64,000 bases of DNA from Bursaphelenchus xylophilus (GCA_904066235.2 CAJFCV020000005.1:10845501-10909500); one strand, 5' to 3'; shown: positions 34,001 through 44,319, counted from the first letter of the stretch. The notes: a model not told the origin generated them from the letters alone. A program made the numbers and translations.

Positions 34001-37000
34001 GGTTTTGGACGTAAAAAGTCACTCCCGCAAAAGTAGGCTACTTCTGCTTTTCGTCCGGTTTCTCTCGCTCGCAAACGCGTTTTCGATGCTCTCTCGCTCC
34101 CCCCTACTTCTCTTTTATTTATTTTTATGTTAGTGAAACAGGCCCCAGAAAATCTCAAATTTTCAAAAATTGGACAAAAAATTATTTTTTAGAAAATTAC
34201 GTTTTTTCTCCATAAATTTTTTGAATGCATAAATTTTGACGTTTTTTGTCCATAATGTTCAAAAAATTTTATATTTTCAAAATTTGGACAAAAAAAATAT
34301 TTTTTGAATTCACGTTTTCCATACCTAAAAAAACCATTGCATAAAATTTCACGTTTTTTCTCCATAAACTTTAAAAAATCTCAAAAACTCTGTAAGATCT
34401 CCGAAAGCCATTCTTCTCCATAAATCAAGTCGATTTTTTTTTTCAGCGTCTGGCAGTCGCACATGTTCCAAAACACCTTCTCCTACGCGTATCGCAAGTT
34501 CATCCGGATGTCCATCCTGACGAACACCGTCTTCATCGTGATGTGTCCGATTATTCTGTTGGCCACGTTGAACATTCTGCTGTTGTGCGCGTTGCGACAA
34601 CGCTCTTCCGAAATGTCGCTGATCCAGGACGACATCACTACAAAGTAAGGGAGGGAAATCGGGGAGAAGTCGGGGGGAAAGTATCAAAAAGTATCCAGAA
34701 ATGGGTTCAGAAGGGGTAGGAATTGAACTAAAATTGGTTTACAGGACAATGTTAATCCTAAATATCACCAATACGGTTTGATACTAGACTTTTTTAATGA
34801 GAAATACCAGAAAAATCGCAAAGAGCCCCAAAAAATGTCAAGACTGACCTGCTACTGCCTTAAAACCGTTACAAATGTCTCTAAATCCCCTCCAAATCAC
34901 CTAATCCGCCTTCAAATTACAGTACCCTTCTTAGAACACAGGCTACATCTGTTTTCAGGCCCTGCGTGAACAACCAAAAGCATCACAAGACCGAGCAACG
35001 CGTTACACTCACCGTAACCCTAATCGTCACCCTCTTCACGTTCACCAACGGGCCCTCGGGCGTGGTGAGCTTCTTCGACCTCGTCAGCGACACGAACGCC
35101 AAGCCCACGTGGTGGTACAACGCCGGCGTGTTCGCCAACTCGTTGGTGGTGGTGGGCAAGGCCAGCAACTTCATCATCTTCTGCCTCTTCTCCAAGCACT
35201 TCCGCAAACGGCTGTTCGGGCTGGCTCAGAAGAAGGTGCACGAGAAAATGGGTAAGAATTTTGGGAAGTGTAGTGGGGGTGGGGTTGGTGATGAAAAGGT
35301 GTGTTTATTGATGGGGTAGGTGATGAAAAAGTGTGTTTATTAATGAAACGGCAAAATTTGAGACTGAAATTTCTCAAGTCATAACCAGGGAGTACCTGAA
35401 GTGCGACAGTCAGATTTTGATGAAATTTGGCTCAAATTTAGGCGGATTTCTTTTTTTTCTCGGCCGTCGTGACTCCAGGTTGCGGGCAACTGACATTTAG
35501 AATTACGAATTAGAATTACAGTGAGTGACTTGATCCAGAGGCAAAAAGAAGTGTCATTTTGCATCCGGGAAGTATCAAAAATGTGGCAAAATGCCTCCCT
35601 TTCCAACTAAAAAAAATCCTTTTTGAACTGCGCGCCCATTCCCTCACAAAAAAGAGTGAGCGCGCTTTTTGAAATTGTAGTTTTCCACTTGCAGAGGGAG
35701 GTATTTTGCTGCATTTTTGATACTTCCCGGATACAAAATGGCACGTTTTTGGCCAATGGATCAAGTCCCCCACTCAACCCTTTTTCTACCATAATATACG
35801 TAGTGAGGTCGAAATTTTACAATGGCAACTGTCTGATACAGATACACAAGACTATTGAGTTCATCCACCGTTTTCAAATTTATAGGAGTTTGTTTTACAA
35901 GGAAAGTACTTTTATGGGGGCTCCTACTTTTTGACGGGACATATCTCAAAAAATCAGAAAAAATGTGCTGATCAAGGATATATAAATCTTAGCTGCCCAT
36001 TTTAGGTTTTTAGGGGTGAAAACTCAATCGGAAGTTGACTTTAGGTCCTATATGAACCCCTTTTCGCTTAATTTTTCACAGGTTTACAATTTTTATTTTG
36101 GCTTAAAATGATGTTTAATGAGTTTCTAAGACGTAATAAATCAGTCTTGGCCCAAAAATTTATTTTTCCGACCTTCAACTTCAAAAAAAGCTAATTTAGC
36201 CCAAAAGGGAAATCGAACCCGTCCGGCGTTCCCCCTCTTGATTCCCAGACTACGGCACTAACCACTCGGCCACACCGCTCTCTTCCGAAGGAAGAGACCG
36301 ACTGCGCTTTTTATCGTTTCGAATGCCTGCGCCTTTTGTAGGGAAATTGAGCCAGTTTTTGGGCATTTTCACCCATAAAAACCTAAAATGGGCAGCTAAG
36401 ATTTATATATCCTTGATCAGCACATTTTTTTTGATTTTTTGAGATATGTCCCGTCAAAAAGTAGGAGCCCCCATAAAAGTACTTTCCTTGTTAAAACAAG
36501 GGTTTTTTGAACTTTTAGAAGTGCCTGGTTAACCTTATTTTTACTATTCAAGCCACTTATAAACCTAGAAATTTAATTCGCAATATCCAACTGGCGAGCT
36601 AACAATAAATAGGGCTAATCCCCTTTGGCAAGAACAAAGACAGTAGATTTTCTCTCCCCGAAACTCCCACCATTCCCTGCTCTCTTAACCAAAAAAAGTC
36701 TTCAAAAAAAGTAGAGAGCCCGCAAGATGTCATTAATCTTTCTTTTTGGAGTCACTTTTGAAAAGCCTAGTACAGTCTGTCGGGAAAATAATGAGCACAA
36801 CATCGCTGCGCCAATCGCGTTGCTGAAATGAAAAGCATTTTTATTTTGCCGACAGAGTTCATTTTCTCGGCGCCTTCGATGCTACAGAGTGCTCATTATT
36901 TTCCCGACAGACTTATAATAACCTTTTTTCCGATGATTTTTTAATTCGCTCCACTCAACTCCAGATATTTTAGAATCGCGTCGTCGCTCGTCCATCCACA

Positions 37001-37068
37001 AGACCTCGGGGTTGTCGCGGCGCGACACCAGCAGCCGGAAGCCGTCGAGTCAGCCAATGTTGTTCTAA
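31045..37068 (+). CDS. Rhodopsin-family G-protein-coupled receptor, probably neuropeptide type
   Basis: Exons 31045-31259, 32334-32732, 34447-34644, 34959-35251 and 36965-37068 join in phase to 402 residues. The start ATG follows TTTACAG by one base, as in a trans-spliced gene. Seven hydrophobic segments are visible: TM1 41-65 with GN (N57), TM2 73-97 with LAISD (D84), TM3 118-139 followed by DR (140-141) instead of a full DRY. TM4 and TM5 follow, TM6 lies in exon 4, and TM7 has SNFIIF in place of NPxxY. The second extracellular loop holds two Cys. The tail is Ser/Arg-rich (RRRSS, SSRKPSS), suiting phosphorylation. Intron 2 is swollen by a TIR element and intron 4 by F3, F4 and F1 copies. The tone resembles nematode FMRFamide/myosuppressin-type receptors, but I cannot assign the ligand. 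The protein would act in the plasma membrane. Confidence 0.9.
31327..31484. mobile_element. F1 MITE in GPCR intron 1
   Basis: TCAATTTGTCGGGAAAATAA mirrors TTATTTTTCCGACAGACTGA; GTGGATCTGTCGC is answered by GCGACAAAACCAC. Confidence 0.85.
31510..31750. repeat. F6 right half in GPCR intron 1
   Basis: Contains TTTTTCCGCACGAAACTGGC, TATCTCGGTTGCCCCTG and the terminal GGGCGTCGCGCTTGACGCAC ... TTCCCTTGTAAA. Confidence 0.65.
31753..32274. mobile_element. F1 MITE with a nested pyrimidine-rich palindrome, GPCR intron 1
   Basis: TCAGTTTGTCGGGGAAGTAA and TTATTTTCCCGACAATCTTA are the F1 ends. At about 31865-32215 a second element interrupts it, bounded by CTCTCCCCCTTTTC-type ends and containing the inverted ATGAGGTGTGACATGTTATA blocks. 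Confidence 0.75.
32745..34400. repeat. Intronic ~115-bp repeat split by a TIR element (GPCR intron 2)
   Basis: TTTTGACGTTTTTTGTCCAT, TAATGTTCAAAAAAT and ACGTTTTTTCTCCATAA recur on both sides of the 32929-34146 element, about 190 bp to the left and 250 bp to the right. The intron therefore held a tandem array before the element landed. Confidence 0.75.
32929..34146. mobile_element. 1.2-kb long-TIR element, family not recognised
   Basis: GGGGCCTGTTTCACTAACAT mirrors ATGTTAGTGAAACAGGCCCC. The inverted arms exceed 200 bp and include CTTCTGCTTTTCGTCCGGTT and GCCATAACTTTTTTCTCA. The centre has no convincing transposase. The target duplication is not clear. Confidence 0.85.
35519..35774. mobile_element. 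F3 MITE in GPCR intron 4
   Basis: CAGTGAGTGACTTGATCCAG after TA; TCATTTTGCATCCGGGAAGT mirrors ACTTCCCGGATACAAAATGG; right end TCAAGTCCCCCACT. Confidence 0.82.
35898..36490. mobile_element. F4 element C carrying a tRNA-like module (GPCR intron 4)
   Basis: CAAGGAAAGTACTTTTATGG and its mirror bound 593 bp, with TTA duplicated just outside both ends. The arms carry GGAGCCCCCATAAAAGT and GATATATAAATCTTAGCTGC-type text. Confidence 0.88.
36200..36278 (-). pseudogene. tRNA-like sequence inside F4 element C
   Basis: On the minus strand GGCCGAGTGGTTAGTGCC (A-box-like) and CGGGTTCGATTTCCC (B-box-like) are separated by an anticodon-arm-like region and a long variable region, a Ser/Leu-type layout. It follows the same GGTCTCTTCC/GGAAGAGAGC hairpin as in element B. 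The anticodon stem pairs poorly, so function as a tRNA is doubtful. Confidence 0.6.
36773..36912. mobile_element. F1 MITE in GPCR intron 4
   Basis: CAGTCTGTCGGGAAAATAAT mirrors ATTATTTTCCCGACAGACTT; interior AAAAGCATTTTTATTTTGCC. Confidence 0.88.
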
Positions 37069-37197
37069 ATCGCTCAATGACCTCCTCATCCTCTTCACAT
37101 ATTCAGACGCCCCCATCCGGAACACTCCACAACGCCATCTGATCCCTCCGTACAACGCGATCTCTATCTCTTCCATTCATCTTTCAGTTTTTCTTTT

Positions 37198-37203
37198 AAT
37201 AAA
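37198..37203 (+). terminator. Poly(A) signal of the GPCR gene
   Basis: AATAAA lies 130 bases after the GPCR stop codon in a T-rich context. Confidence 0.6.
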
Positions 37204-37258
37204 ACTTTTACTTTTCTTACGACATACGTTTACAAAGAGTAACATAAAAAATTCAAGG

Positions 37259-37264
37259 TTTATT
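37259..37264 (-). terminator. Poly(A) signal of the 535-residue protein gene
   Basis: AATAAA on the minus strand, about 72 bases after the stop at 37336. It is only about 55 bp from the converging GPCR signal. Confidence 0.6.
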
Positions 37265-37335
37265 CAATATTACTGAGCTGCAGATACGATGATTTTAAGT
37301 TCAAAAAGCCCAATTTGAAAGCGGTTTCTGTGAGT

Positions 37336-40300
37336 TTAAAATTGGCTGGCTTGCGTGATCTCAACAGTGTAGGTTCGGAGCTCCGGCTCCTTGCTGCTGA
37401 TCAGCGGCTGGCCATATTGAATGAGAGGGTCGGCTGTGGAGATGTCGTCGGTCTCAAGATGACTGAAAAAGGGATATATTGTTTTTGAAAAGCAGCACAA
37501 TCAATATTACTATCATATCAGTCTGTCGGGAAGATAATGTGGATTTTTTGGGGCAAAATTTCACGCTTTGTCGCGGCCGCGCACGAAGTCTCCAGCCGCG
37601 GCTACTGGTAGCTTAGCGGTGATGGGCGGCTCCAAGGTACTAATTCGCATTATTTTTCCGACAGGTTGATAGACTCTTTTTGAGAAGCAATGCAATTTTT
37701 TTACCGGTTAAGACAGATTTCTGCGGCCCACATTTGCAAGAAAATTGAAGAGTTTTTCCCCCTTGAATTTCAACCGCATCTTCTCGGACCCGTTCCACTG
37801 GCAATAAACGTGCCATTTTGCATCCGGGAGGCATTAAAAATGCGGCAAAAATGCTTCCCTCTCCAAGTGAAAAAACTCCGTTTTGAACTGCACGCCCTTT
37901 CATCACTTTCAGTCTGTTGAGAGAATAACGGAGGATCGTAGCGCCTTGGAATCCCCCATCGTCATCGCTCTGCGACTGAAAGCCGCGGCTGGGGATTTGG
38001 TGCGTGATAGCGGCGAGGCGAGATATTTTGCCGCGACAATCCGCCGTTATTTTCCCGACAGACTGATACTAGTCCGTTCGTAAAGTCGCTGGAATGTTTT
38101 CGGCGACATGCACCCCGCGAAACCGAAAGTTCACTTTGCACTGTGTAATTTTTGGCTTTTTGCACTGTGCAATAGGCTTTTTCGAGCTGTCGCTCGCACC
38201 CTGAGTTTTCTTGCACAGTGCGCGTCGCCGAAATCATTCCAGCGACTTTACGGAAGGACTAGTAAAAGAGCGGGAACGCTTTTGAAATCGCAGTTTTTCA
38301 CCTTGAGAGGGATTTTTTTTTTGTTAAATTTTTGATACTTCCATGATGCAAAATGCTATTGCTTCAAAACCTACCGCAAATAAACGCTTCGCAGACTGGC
38401 CATTGACATGCGACTGAACCTGCCATCCCTCACGTTCTCCGGTTCGTATCGCTTCACCTGCGCGTAGCCGTAGTCGTCAATCAACGGGGTCGGGGGCTCG
38501 GGCAGATCATGGTCGGTCTGAATCCCGCGACTGATCATGATCACAACCCGCTGCTCCATCTCACTGACACTGACCTCCACATCGTCGCTCTCTTCATTCG
38601 GCAGCGTTATATTCTGCTCGTGTTCATCGTAGCGCCGTGGCTCTCTCTCATCGTAGATCCGACGACCATACGGACCGTAGCTGCTGAAAGTCCTTGGGCG
38701 TTTGGGGACCGGCCGAAGACTCAGCTCGGACATGCGACGCAGCAGCTCGGGGTTGTCCAAGATGGGGCGATCCGGCTGCAAGTGGGTGGGCGTCTGCGGA
38801 GCACTCCCATAAGCCGACGAATACGAAGAAAGCGGGCGTTTCGGAGCGGTTACGGCGGTCGGTTGGACCTGATCGAAGCAATGACATGCTCGTGGCACAT
38901 AGTAGATGTAATTCACTTCCTCCGGTTCGGTGGTCATGTGGGCGTCGGGCGCTGATTTCAACGGAGAGACCTCCACGCGACCTTCGGATATGCGCTGAAA
39001 AATTGAGGGTATTTTAGGTGCGCTACAAGCTGCGGAAAATCGAATATCAACTATCAGCCTGTCGGGAAAATAATGAGCAAAATGTTGCTGCGCCAATTTG
39101 TGTAGCTGAAGTGAAAAGTAATCTAATTTTTTGCCGCCGAGATTCATTTTAAGCGATTTTCAGAGCTACAGAGTGCTCATTATTTTCCCGACAAACTAAA
39201 AATAGTATTTTCAGAAAGTGCGTAGACATTTTTTCTCGTTTATGCACAGTGCGAAAACTTGCAAAAAAGTGAGCTGCACTGTGCAAAATGGCAGTTTTCC
39301 CCCATTCGACAAAAAGTCCACGCACTTTATGAAAATACTAGTAATGACACTAGAGGGCTAGACGTTGAGTCACACGTCGATAGACAAGTCTATATCATGC
39401 TTTATAGACACCGCACCTTCTGCAATGTTGGTTTTTGACGCAGAAGCGGGGGTGAGGAGTTGGCGGCTTCATTCTTCTCGTATTTGTGCGGTTTTACGAC
39501 GTTGAATGGACGCTTGGGCAAGTCTGACATCCGCCGAAGCGGGTGGACTGGGATGAAGGCGCTGGATGAGGTCCTGAAATAAGAATCATCAGGGTTTCTA
39601 TCAGTCTGTCGGGAAAAGAATGAACACTCTGTCCAACGAAACATCGCTGCCGGAAAAATGAATTGTGCCGGGACAAAATCAAATTGCTTTTCACTTCCGC
39701 GACACGATCGGCACAGCGACACTCTGCTCATTATTTTCCGGACAGAGTGAAAAAAAAGAAGGGTTGGATCTCACAAGATCTAGTGGCAAAGAACGTCTCC
39801 AAACCCTTCCCTTCTCTAAGCTAAAAAAACTCCGCTTTGAAAAGCCCGCCTTGAAGGAAAGGGCGCGGTTTTCAAAGCGGAGTTTTTTAGCTTGAATGGT
39901 TTGGAGACGTTTTGGTCCCTTCCGGGATGCAAAGTGGGACGTTTTTTGCCACTGGATCCGGTCCCTCACTGTATCTAGTTCTTGCTCACTAGTCAGCTAG
40001 ATGCTCCGCAGACTAACCTGTGTGCCGTAATACGCTGCAAATTGAATTGAGAAAATTTTAGACAGTTTTACAGAGCTCGGCGTTCATGAAAATTTTTGTC
40101 GAGTTTTGCAAGCGTCATGGACAGAAAAATTGTCAATACGATCGCGCAACTGCATTTTTGGGTTGCGAAAAGAAGTTAATGATAATTCATTAATTTAAAA
40201 TGAAATTTTTTTCAGTTGTCATTGCGAAGTTTATGTTGCGGGTTTCCTTACAATATTTATATTTTCTGAAAGACGACTGTTTACTCTACATTCATGCCAA

Positions 40301-42754
40301 ATTTTAGCCTTCTAGCGCAAACGGCTAGCGAGATATAGACAGAGAAAGCAAACGCATTCCGAAAAAAAAATGAAAAATCGGTTGTATCGGAGATCGGTTG
40401 TGTCCCAAAAGTTCAGAATGCCGTGCTGGGAAGACAGGTCGGTAAAAAAACGTTTTTTGGCCATAAATTTGACAGTTGCGAGGAGGGGTATGCTTCAAAA
40501 GAAATTAGTCGAAATTTGCGCCAATTTTCATGAAGATCTCAACGACGCACTTGAGGCACTTCCCCTGTAAAGAAAATCTTAAAATCCTTACTTGCTAGTT
40601 GTTCCACCACTACTTGTCGATCCTCTCTTCCATGAAGACGCCCTTGGTGGCTGGGCTTGCGCCTCTCTGATCGTTGTCTTCTGAATCTTCTTCCTGTCGT
40701 CGCGGTTGTCAACTACGACCTTCTCGACTCGATGAACAGCGTCCAAGCTCCTGAAGCGCCAGATTTTATAAATATTTGCAAATCGCATTGATAGCTTACT
40801 TAGTCATCGCTCTGGCCAGCTCAAGTGCCGTCAGGAGTCTTGCGGGCGGCGGGTTTTCCCAAAACCTCTCCCAGTTGTTGGCCGGGTTCAACAAATGCGG
40901 CTTGTATTTGGCCAAGGAGTTGGGGTCGTCGACGTCGACGTTGCGCTCCGGCGCTGGGATGCTGAGATAGGTCAGGCAGGTGGCAAAGATCTGGAAAATT
41001 TAGATTTTGTCTGTCGGGAAAATAATGAGCATAATTCGATGTTCCAATGGCTGAAATATCATAAAAAGCAATTTGACTTTGTCGCAATACAATTCATTTT
41101 TCTCAGCGATTTTCAATACGACAGAGTGCTCGTTATTTTCCCGACAGACTGATATGTATTCTTGAAAATATGTAGTTTTACTCGGTGCAAAATTATCAAG
41201 ACTTTTTGTCCAGAGACAGTAGCAATACCTTCAAAATTCCGAACATTTGCTTCGCCGAGCTCGCGCATAGCCAAACCAAACGCGGTTCACGGCTCTTCCT
41301 AACGATTCTTTCCACTTGAAACACGATGAAATTGTCGGCATCCAATCTCTTATCCTTTCTGATGATTGGCAAATTCCCGTACGGTCTTGCCGTCGAACCG
41401 AAGCGAATTTGCTCCGCGGACTTTTTGAGATCGATCGTCTCCAGCAACTGCTTTTTGGCCGCTTTGTCCTTGAAGAGTGTGAAGTTGGGGCCGGTTGTGT
41501 CGAAGGAGATTGAGAGAAAGCATTCCGAGAATTTGTCCTGTAAATACGGTAAGTTTGGAAGCTTATTGTCAGAGCGTATATTGAAGAAAAAACATGTTTT
41601 TTTGGCAGGTCAAAGCTACTGTATACTTTGCTAGACCATGCTCAAAAAGACTTCATTTACATTGATTTTCGAAAATTCACAGCTTCCCAAAACATGGTCC
41701 TGTTACTTCACATAGCACGTCAAACTGAGATAAGCTAAAACATTCCGGTGAATGGAACGGCAATTTGCCAAAAAAAGACGCGAGAAAACGTTTTGTCGGG
41801 GAAGAAATGGGGAATTTTTGGGGCGAGAGAGTACGTTTTTGCGTGTCTTTTTTCTCTCTTTCTCTGTGAAATCAAGACAAAGTGTAAAAAACCGACAGCG
41901 AAGGGACTATTCCGGTCACCGGTCTCCTCAGTTTGACGTGCACAGGCCACTTTCCAATTACTGAAAAGTAGAGCCCGCAACTGTCCAGCCGCATTGGGAT
42001 AACCCACAAATTTCTGTAAGAAGACTCTACAGGAGGTTCCGAGAAATGAGCCGGGATTTTTTGTTCCGATTTCTTGCCGTTCAGCCATGGTATCCAAAAA
42101 ACTTTTTTTGAAGGATAAAGAAGAAGATGGACGATTTTTTGCCCAAGCTCACCAGCTCACCATTTTATCAGCCAACTCAGAAAACGGTGTATTTGATAGA
42201 GGCTTTTGGACACTGTTTTGGCCATGACATAAAATTTTACCGTTTCATTATCAGTCTGTCGGGAAAATAACGGCGAATTGTCGCGGCAAAATGTCTCGCC
42301 TCGCCGCTATCGCGCACCAAATCCCGATCAGCGGCTTGCAGTCGCAAAGCGAGGATGTGCGATTCCAAAGCGCGACGACCCGCCGTTATTTTCCCGACAG
42401 ACTGATACAATGCTAAAACTTTCGGAAGGTCTTCAAATTTTTTGCACGATCGATCAGAAGGTCGGCAATAGTGGTATGCGATCGCACTGGACGGTGAAGC
42501 CCGTAGCAGGGCAAAGAGAAATTTGAAGAAAGTTTGCTTTGTCCCAGCCCCTAATCAGTCTGTCGGGAAAATAATGAGCAATCACATTTCGCCGCGACAC
42601 AATTCATTTGCTCAAAAGCGTTGTGATTTTCGCTGCGGTGCTCATTATTTTCCCGACAGACTGAGGAAAAAAACTACCTCTTAACTACAGTATCCCTTAT
42701 TTCCCTTACCTTTCCAGACTGGCAGAAGACGCGCTCGGTCCGCAGGATCACCAT
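37336..42754 (-). CDS. Unrecognised 535-residue nematode protein
   Basis: Seven exons, in transcript order 42710-42754, 41229-41537, 40800-40990, 40592-40750, 39417-39573, 38375-38994 and 37336-37462. They join with consistent phases and GT..AG sites to 535 residues plus TAA. It begins MVILRTERVFCQSGK. The first third (to about residue 180) is compact and mixed in composition, with KDKRLDADNFIVFQVERIV and LVWLCASSAKQMFGILK, and could be a folded domain of the PH/PTB size class. That is a guess from size and pattern only. Residues 185-400 are basic and Ser/Pro-rich; a Cys-His pair (CHCFD) is near 330. The C-terminal part is Arg/Tyr/Glu-rich (RRIYDEREPRRYDEHE) and looks disordered. No signal peptide or membrane segment is seen. 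Introns 2, 4, 5 and 6 hold F1, F2 and F3 MITEs. A further 5' exon cannot be excluded. Function unknown. Confidence 0.8.
37518..37669. mobile_element. F1 MITE in the last intron of the 535-residue gene
   Basis: TCAGTCTGTCGGGAAGATAA and TATTTTTCCGACAGGTTGA are inverted; GTGGATTTTTTGG is the subtype mark. Confidence 0.82.
37785..38362. mobile_element. F3 element split by an F1 and an F7 insertion
   Basis: The F3 left half (CACTGGCAATAAACGTGCCA ... AAAAACTCCG) ends at about 37905. An F1 copy occupies 37909-38066 and an F7 copy 38072-38262. The F3 right half (GAGCGGGAACGC ... GATACTTCCATGATGCAAAA) resumes at 38263. The F1-F7 pair has the same order and spacing as at 27546-27891. Confidence 0.8.
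39054..39198. mobile_element. F1 MITE in an intron of the 535-residue gene
   Basis: TCAGCCTGTCGGGAAAATAA mirrors TTATTTTCCCGACAAACTAA. Confidence 0.85.
39209..39342. mobile_element. Compact F2 element, 134 bp
   Basis: TTTTCAGAAAGTGCGTAGAC mirrors GTCCACGCACTTTATGAAAA; only two GCACTGTGC-type palindromes lie inside. This is the minimal F2 form in the window. Confidence 0.85.
39601..39750. mobile_element. F1 MITE in an intron of the 535-residue gene
   Basis: TCAGTCTGTCGGGAAAAGAA and TTATTTTCCGGACAGAGTGA are inverted. Confidence 0.85.
39755..39971. mobile_element. F3 MITE, CTCCAAACC subtype
   Basis: ATCTAGTGGCAAAGAACGTC at the left mirrors GACGTTTTTTGCCACTGGAT-like text at the right. The arms AAAACTCCGCTTTGAAAA and TTTTCAAAGCGGAGTTTT are perfect inverted repeats. 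The right end CCCTCACTG is followed by TA. Confidence 0.8.
40020..40580. repeat. F6-like fragment in intron 4 of the 535-residue gene
   Basis: The right end AACGACGCACTTGAGGCACT ... TCCCCTGTAAA and interior GAGATATAGACAGAGAAAG fit diverged F6; the left end is not recognisable. Confidence 0.5.
41009..41152. mobile_element. F1 MITE in intron 2 of the 535-residue gene
   Basis: GTCTGTCGGGAAAATAATGA mirrors TCGTTATTTTCCCGACAGAC, followed by TGATA. Confidence 0.87.
41718..41943. mobile_element. Small TIR element, GCACGTCAAACTGA family
   Basis: CACGTCAAACTGAGATAAGC at the left mirrors CTCAGTTTGACGTGCACAG at the right. The interior (GGGGAAGAAATGGGGAATTT ... GTGAAATCAAGACAAAGTGT) recurs nested in the F3 copy at 61776-62003. 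Confidence 0.8.
42251..42405. mobile_element. F1 MITE, ACGGCGAATTG subtype (intron 1)
   Basis: TCAGTCTGTCGGGAAAATAA and TTATTTTCCCGACAGACTGA are perfect mirrors; TA on both sides. Confidence 0.9.
42555..42664. mobile_element. Short F1 MITE, 110 bp (intron 1)
   Basis: Perfect TCAGTCTGTCGGGAAAATAA ends with a reduced interior, 46 bp upstream of the splice donor of exon 1. Confidence 0.88.
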
Positions 42755-43021
42755 GATGCCAATAAAATTTGCTGGACTGAAACCGCGGCCCCGTTTTATG
42801 GGCCCGCGGGCTGTTTATCCAATGACGAACCGAGCAAATAATAAACACCCCTCCGCCAATCAATCGACATCGCTTTTTTGGCGGCGGCGCGAGAAAAGCG
42901 ATTTGCGTGTTAACGACGATTTAACTGGTGATTTGCAAATACCACCCCATCCAGAGCATGGTGATTAAACGCCGGAAGAGTTTTGATGACACAATCGCCG
43001 CGGTGATAATGTAAATATTAA

Positions 43022-43174
43022 CGGTCTGTCGGGAAAATAATGAGCATTCTGTCGCAGCGAAAATCGCATTGCCGCAGAGAAAATGAATTGTGTCGCGCCA
43101 AAATCAAATTGCTTCTTGCTTCAGCGATGCGATTGCACAGCCACAGTGTGTTCATTATTTTCCCGACAGACTGA
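43022..43174. mobile_element. F1 MITE, ATGAGCA subtype
   Basis: GGTCTGTCGGGAAAATAATG mirrors TTCATTATTTTCCCGACAGA; interior AATTGTGTCGCGCCAAAATC is the family core. Confidence 0.88.
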
Positions 43175-43179
43175 TATTA

Positions 43180-43805
43180 ATTTTTATAAAGTGCATGGAC
43201 ATTTGTCGCGTTCTGCACCGTGCACACGAGACGCTTTTTTGTGCACCGTGCATTTCACTCTTTTTGTTTTTCGCACTGGGCGGCGAAATATCGCTGCGAC
43301 ATAAGCAAGTTTCAACTACGTCGCTGCGGCGACGCCAGCAATTTGCACAGTGCAAACGGCTTTTGTGAGGTTTGCACGGTGCGAAAAGAGGAAAATGCAC
43401 TGTGCGTTGGCGACAAGCGTAAGAAAAAGTTCAAAATGCACTGTGCGGAAGAGAAAAGAAAATGTCTGCACAGTGCAAACGGTTTTTTGGGGGGTTTGCA
43501 CTGTGCGTTGGCGACAAGCGTGGGAAAAAGTTCAAAATGCACTGTGCGGAAGAAAAATGAAAATGTATGCACAGTGCAGACGGTTTTTTGGGATTTGCAC
43601 TGTGCGTTAGCGACAAGCGTGGAAAAAGTTCAAAATGCACTGTGCGAAAGACAAAAAAATATCTGCACAGTGCAAACAGCTTTTTTGAGGCTTGCACGGT
43701 GCGAAAAGTGGAAAATGCACTGTGCGTTGGCGACAAACGTGGAAAACAGTTCAAAATGCACATTGCGAAAGACAAAAAATATCCACGAACTTTCTGAAAA
43801 TGCTA
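43180..43805. mobile_element. F2 palindrome-array element
   Basis: TTTTTATAAAGTGCATGGAC at the left, ATATCCACGAACTTTCTGAAAA at the right. A unit of about 102-118 bp (GCGTTGGCGACAAGCGT, TTCAAAATGCACTGTGCG, GTCTGCACAGTGCAAACGG) is repeated four times between 43400 and 43770. Confidence 0.85.
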
Positions 43806-43861
43806 ATATCGAATGTGAAGCAAAAACTCTAAAGCAAAATTCAAAAATTTTATTTTACAAA

Positions 43862-44034
43862 TCAGTCTGAAAAATGGTGGTGATCGTGGTGATCGTTGTG
43901 ATCGTAGTGGTGGTTGTGATGGTGTTTTCTGTAGTTGTGGTTGTGGTAGTGGAACTCGTGGCGGTGGAAGTGGTCGTGCTCGATTTGGAGGGGGTATTGC
44001 TCAAGGGAGGCTGGTCGGCTGGAGGTGGGGGATT
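43862..44034 (-). CDS. Probable orphan 3' exon encoding a low-complexity His-rich (or Thr-rich) tail
   Basis: On the minus strand CATCTTTTCAG gives an acceptor before 44034, and AATAAA (43849-43854) follows directly. This looks like a true gene 3' end. One frame reads a His/Asp/Asn-rich tail ending HHDHHHFSD with TGA at 43862. Another reads a Pro/Thr-rich tail ending at TAA 43855. I cannot choose without the upstream exon, which I did not find between here and 45.4 kb. The His-rich frame could bind metal ions; that is inference from composition. Confidence 0.4.
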
Positions 44035-44319
44035 CTGAAAAGATGCAAGAGCTCCATAATGATGAAAGCAACGATCTTTAAGACGATATCATAAAGGAAC
44101 GGCCGTGATAAACGGAATGTTCCTAAATGGCACTTTTTCGCCGGCTCACTCGAACTTTACCGCTTTACAACCGCAATGAAAAATGCATTGCGCTTACGGT
44201 GAACGACAAAAAAGTCTACGCACTTTATGGAAATACATTGCGCTTTTTCGAAAGTTCGTAGAGTTTTTTTCGCGGCGCAGTTCATCACAGCGCGTAAAGC
44301 TTTGCGTTAAAAAAACTAG
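44035..44319. other. Spacer with a half F2 element
   Basis: 44160-44240 has ATGCATTGCGCTTACGG ... AGTCTACGCACTTTATGGAAA, a right F2 terminus without its partner. No gene seen. Confidence 0.4.

Noticed and set aside
38509..39017. 148- and 107-codon plus frames
   Set aside because: They are antisense to the sixth exon of the 535-residue gene, whose splice phases are all consistent.
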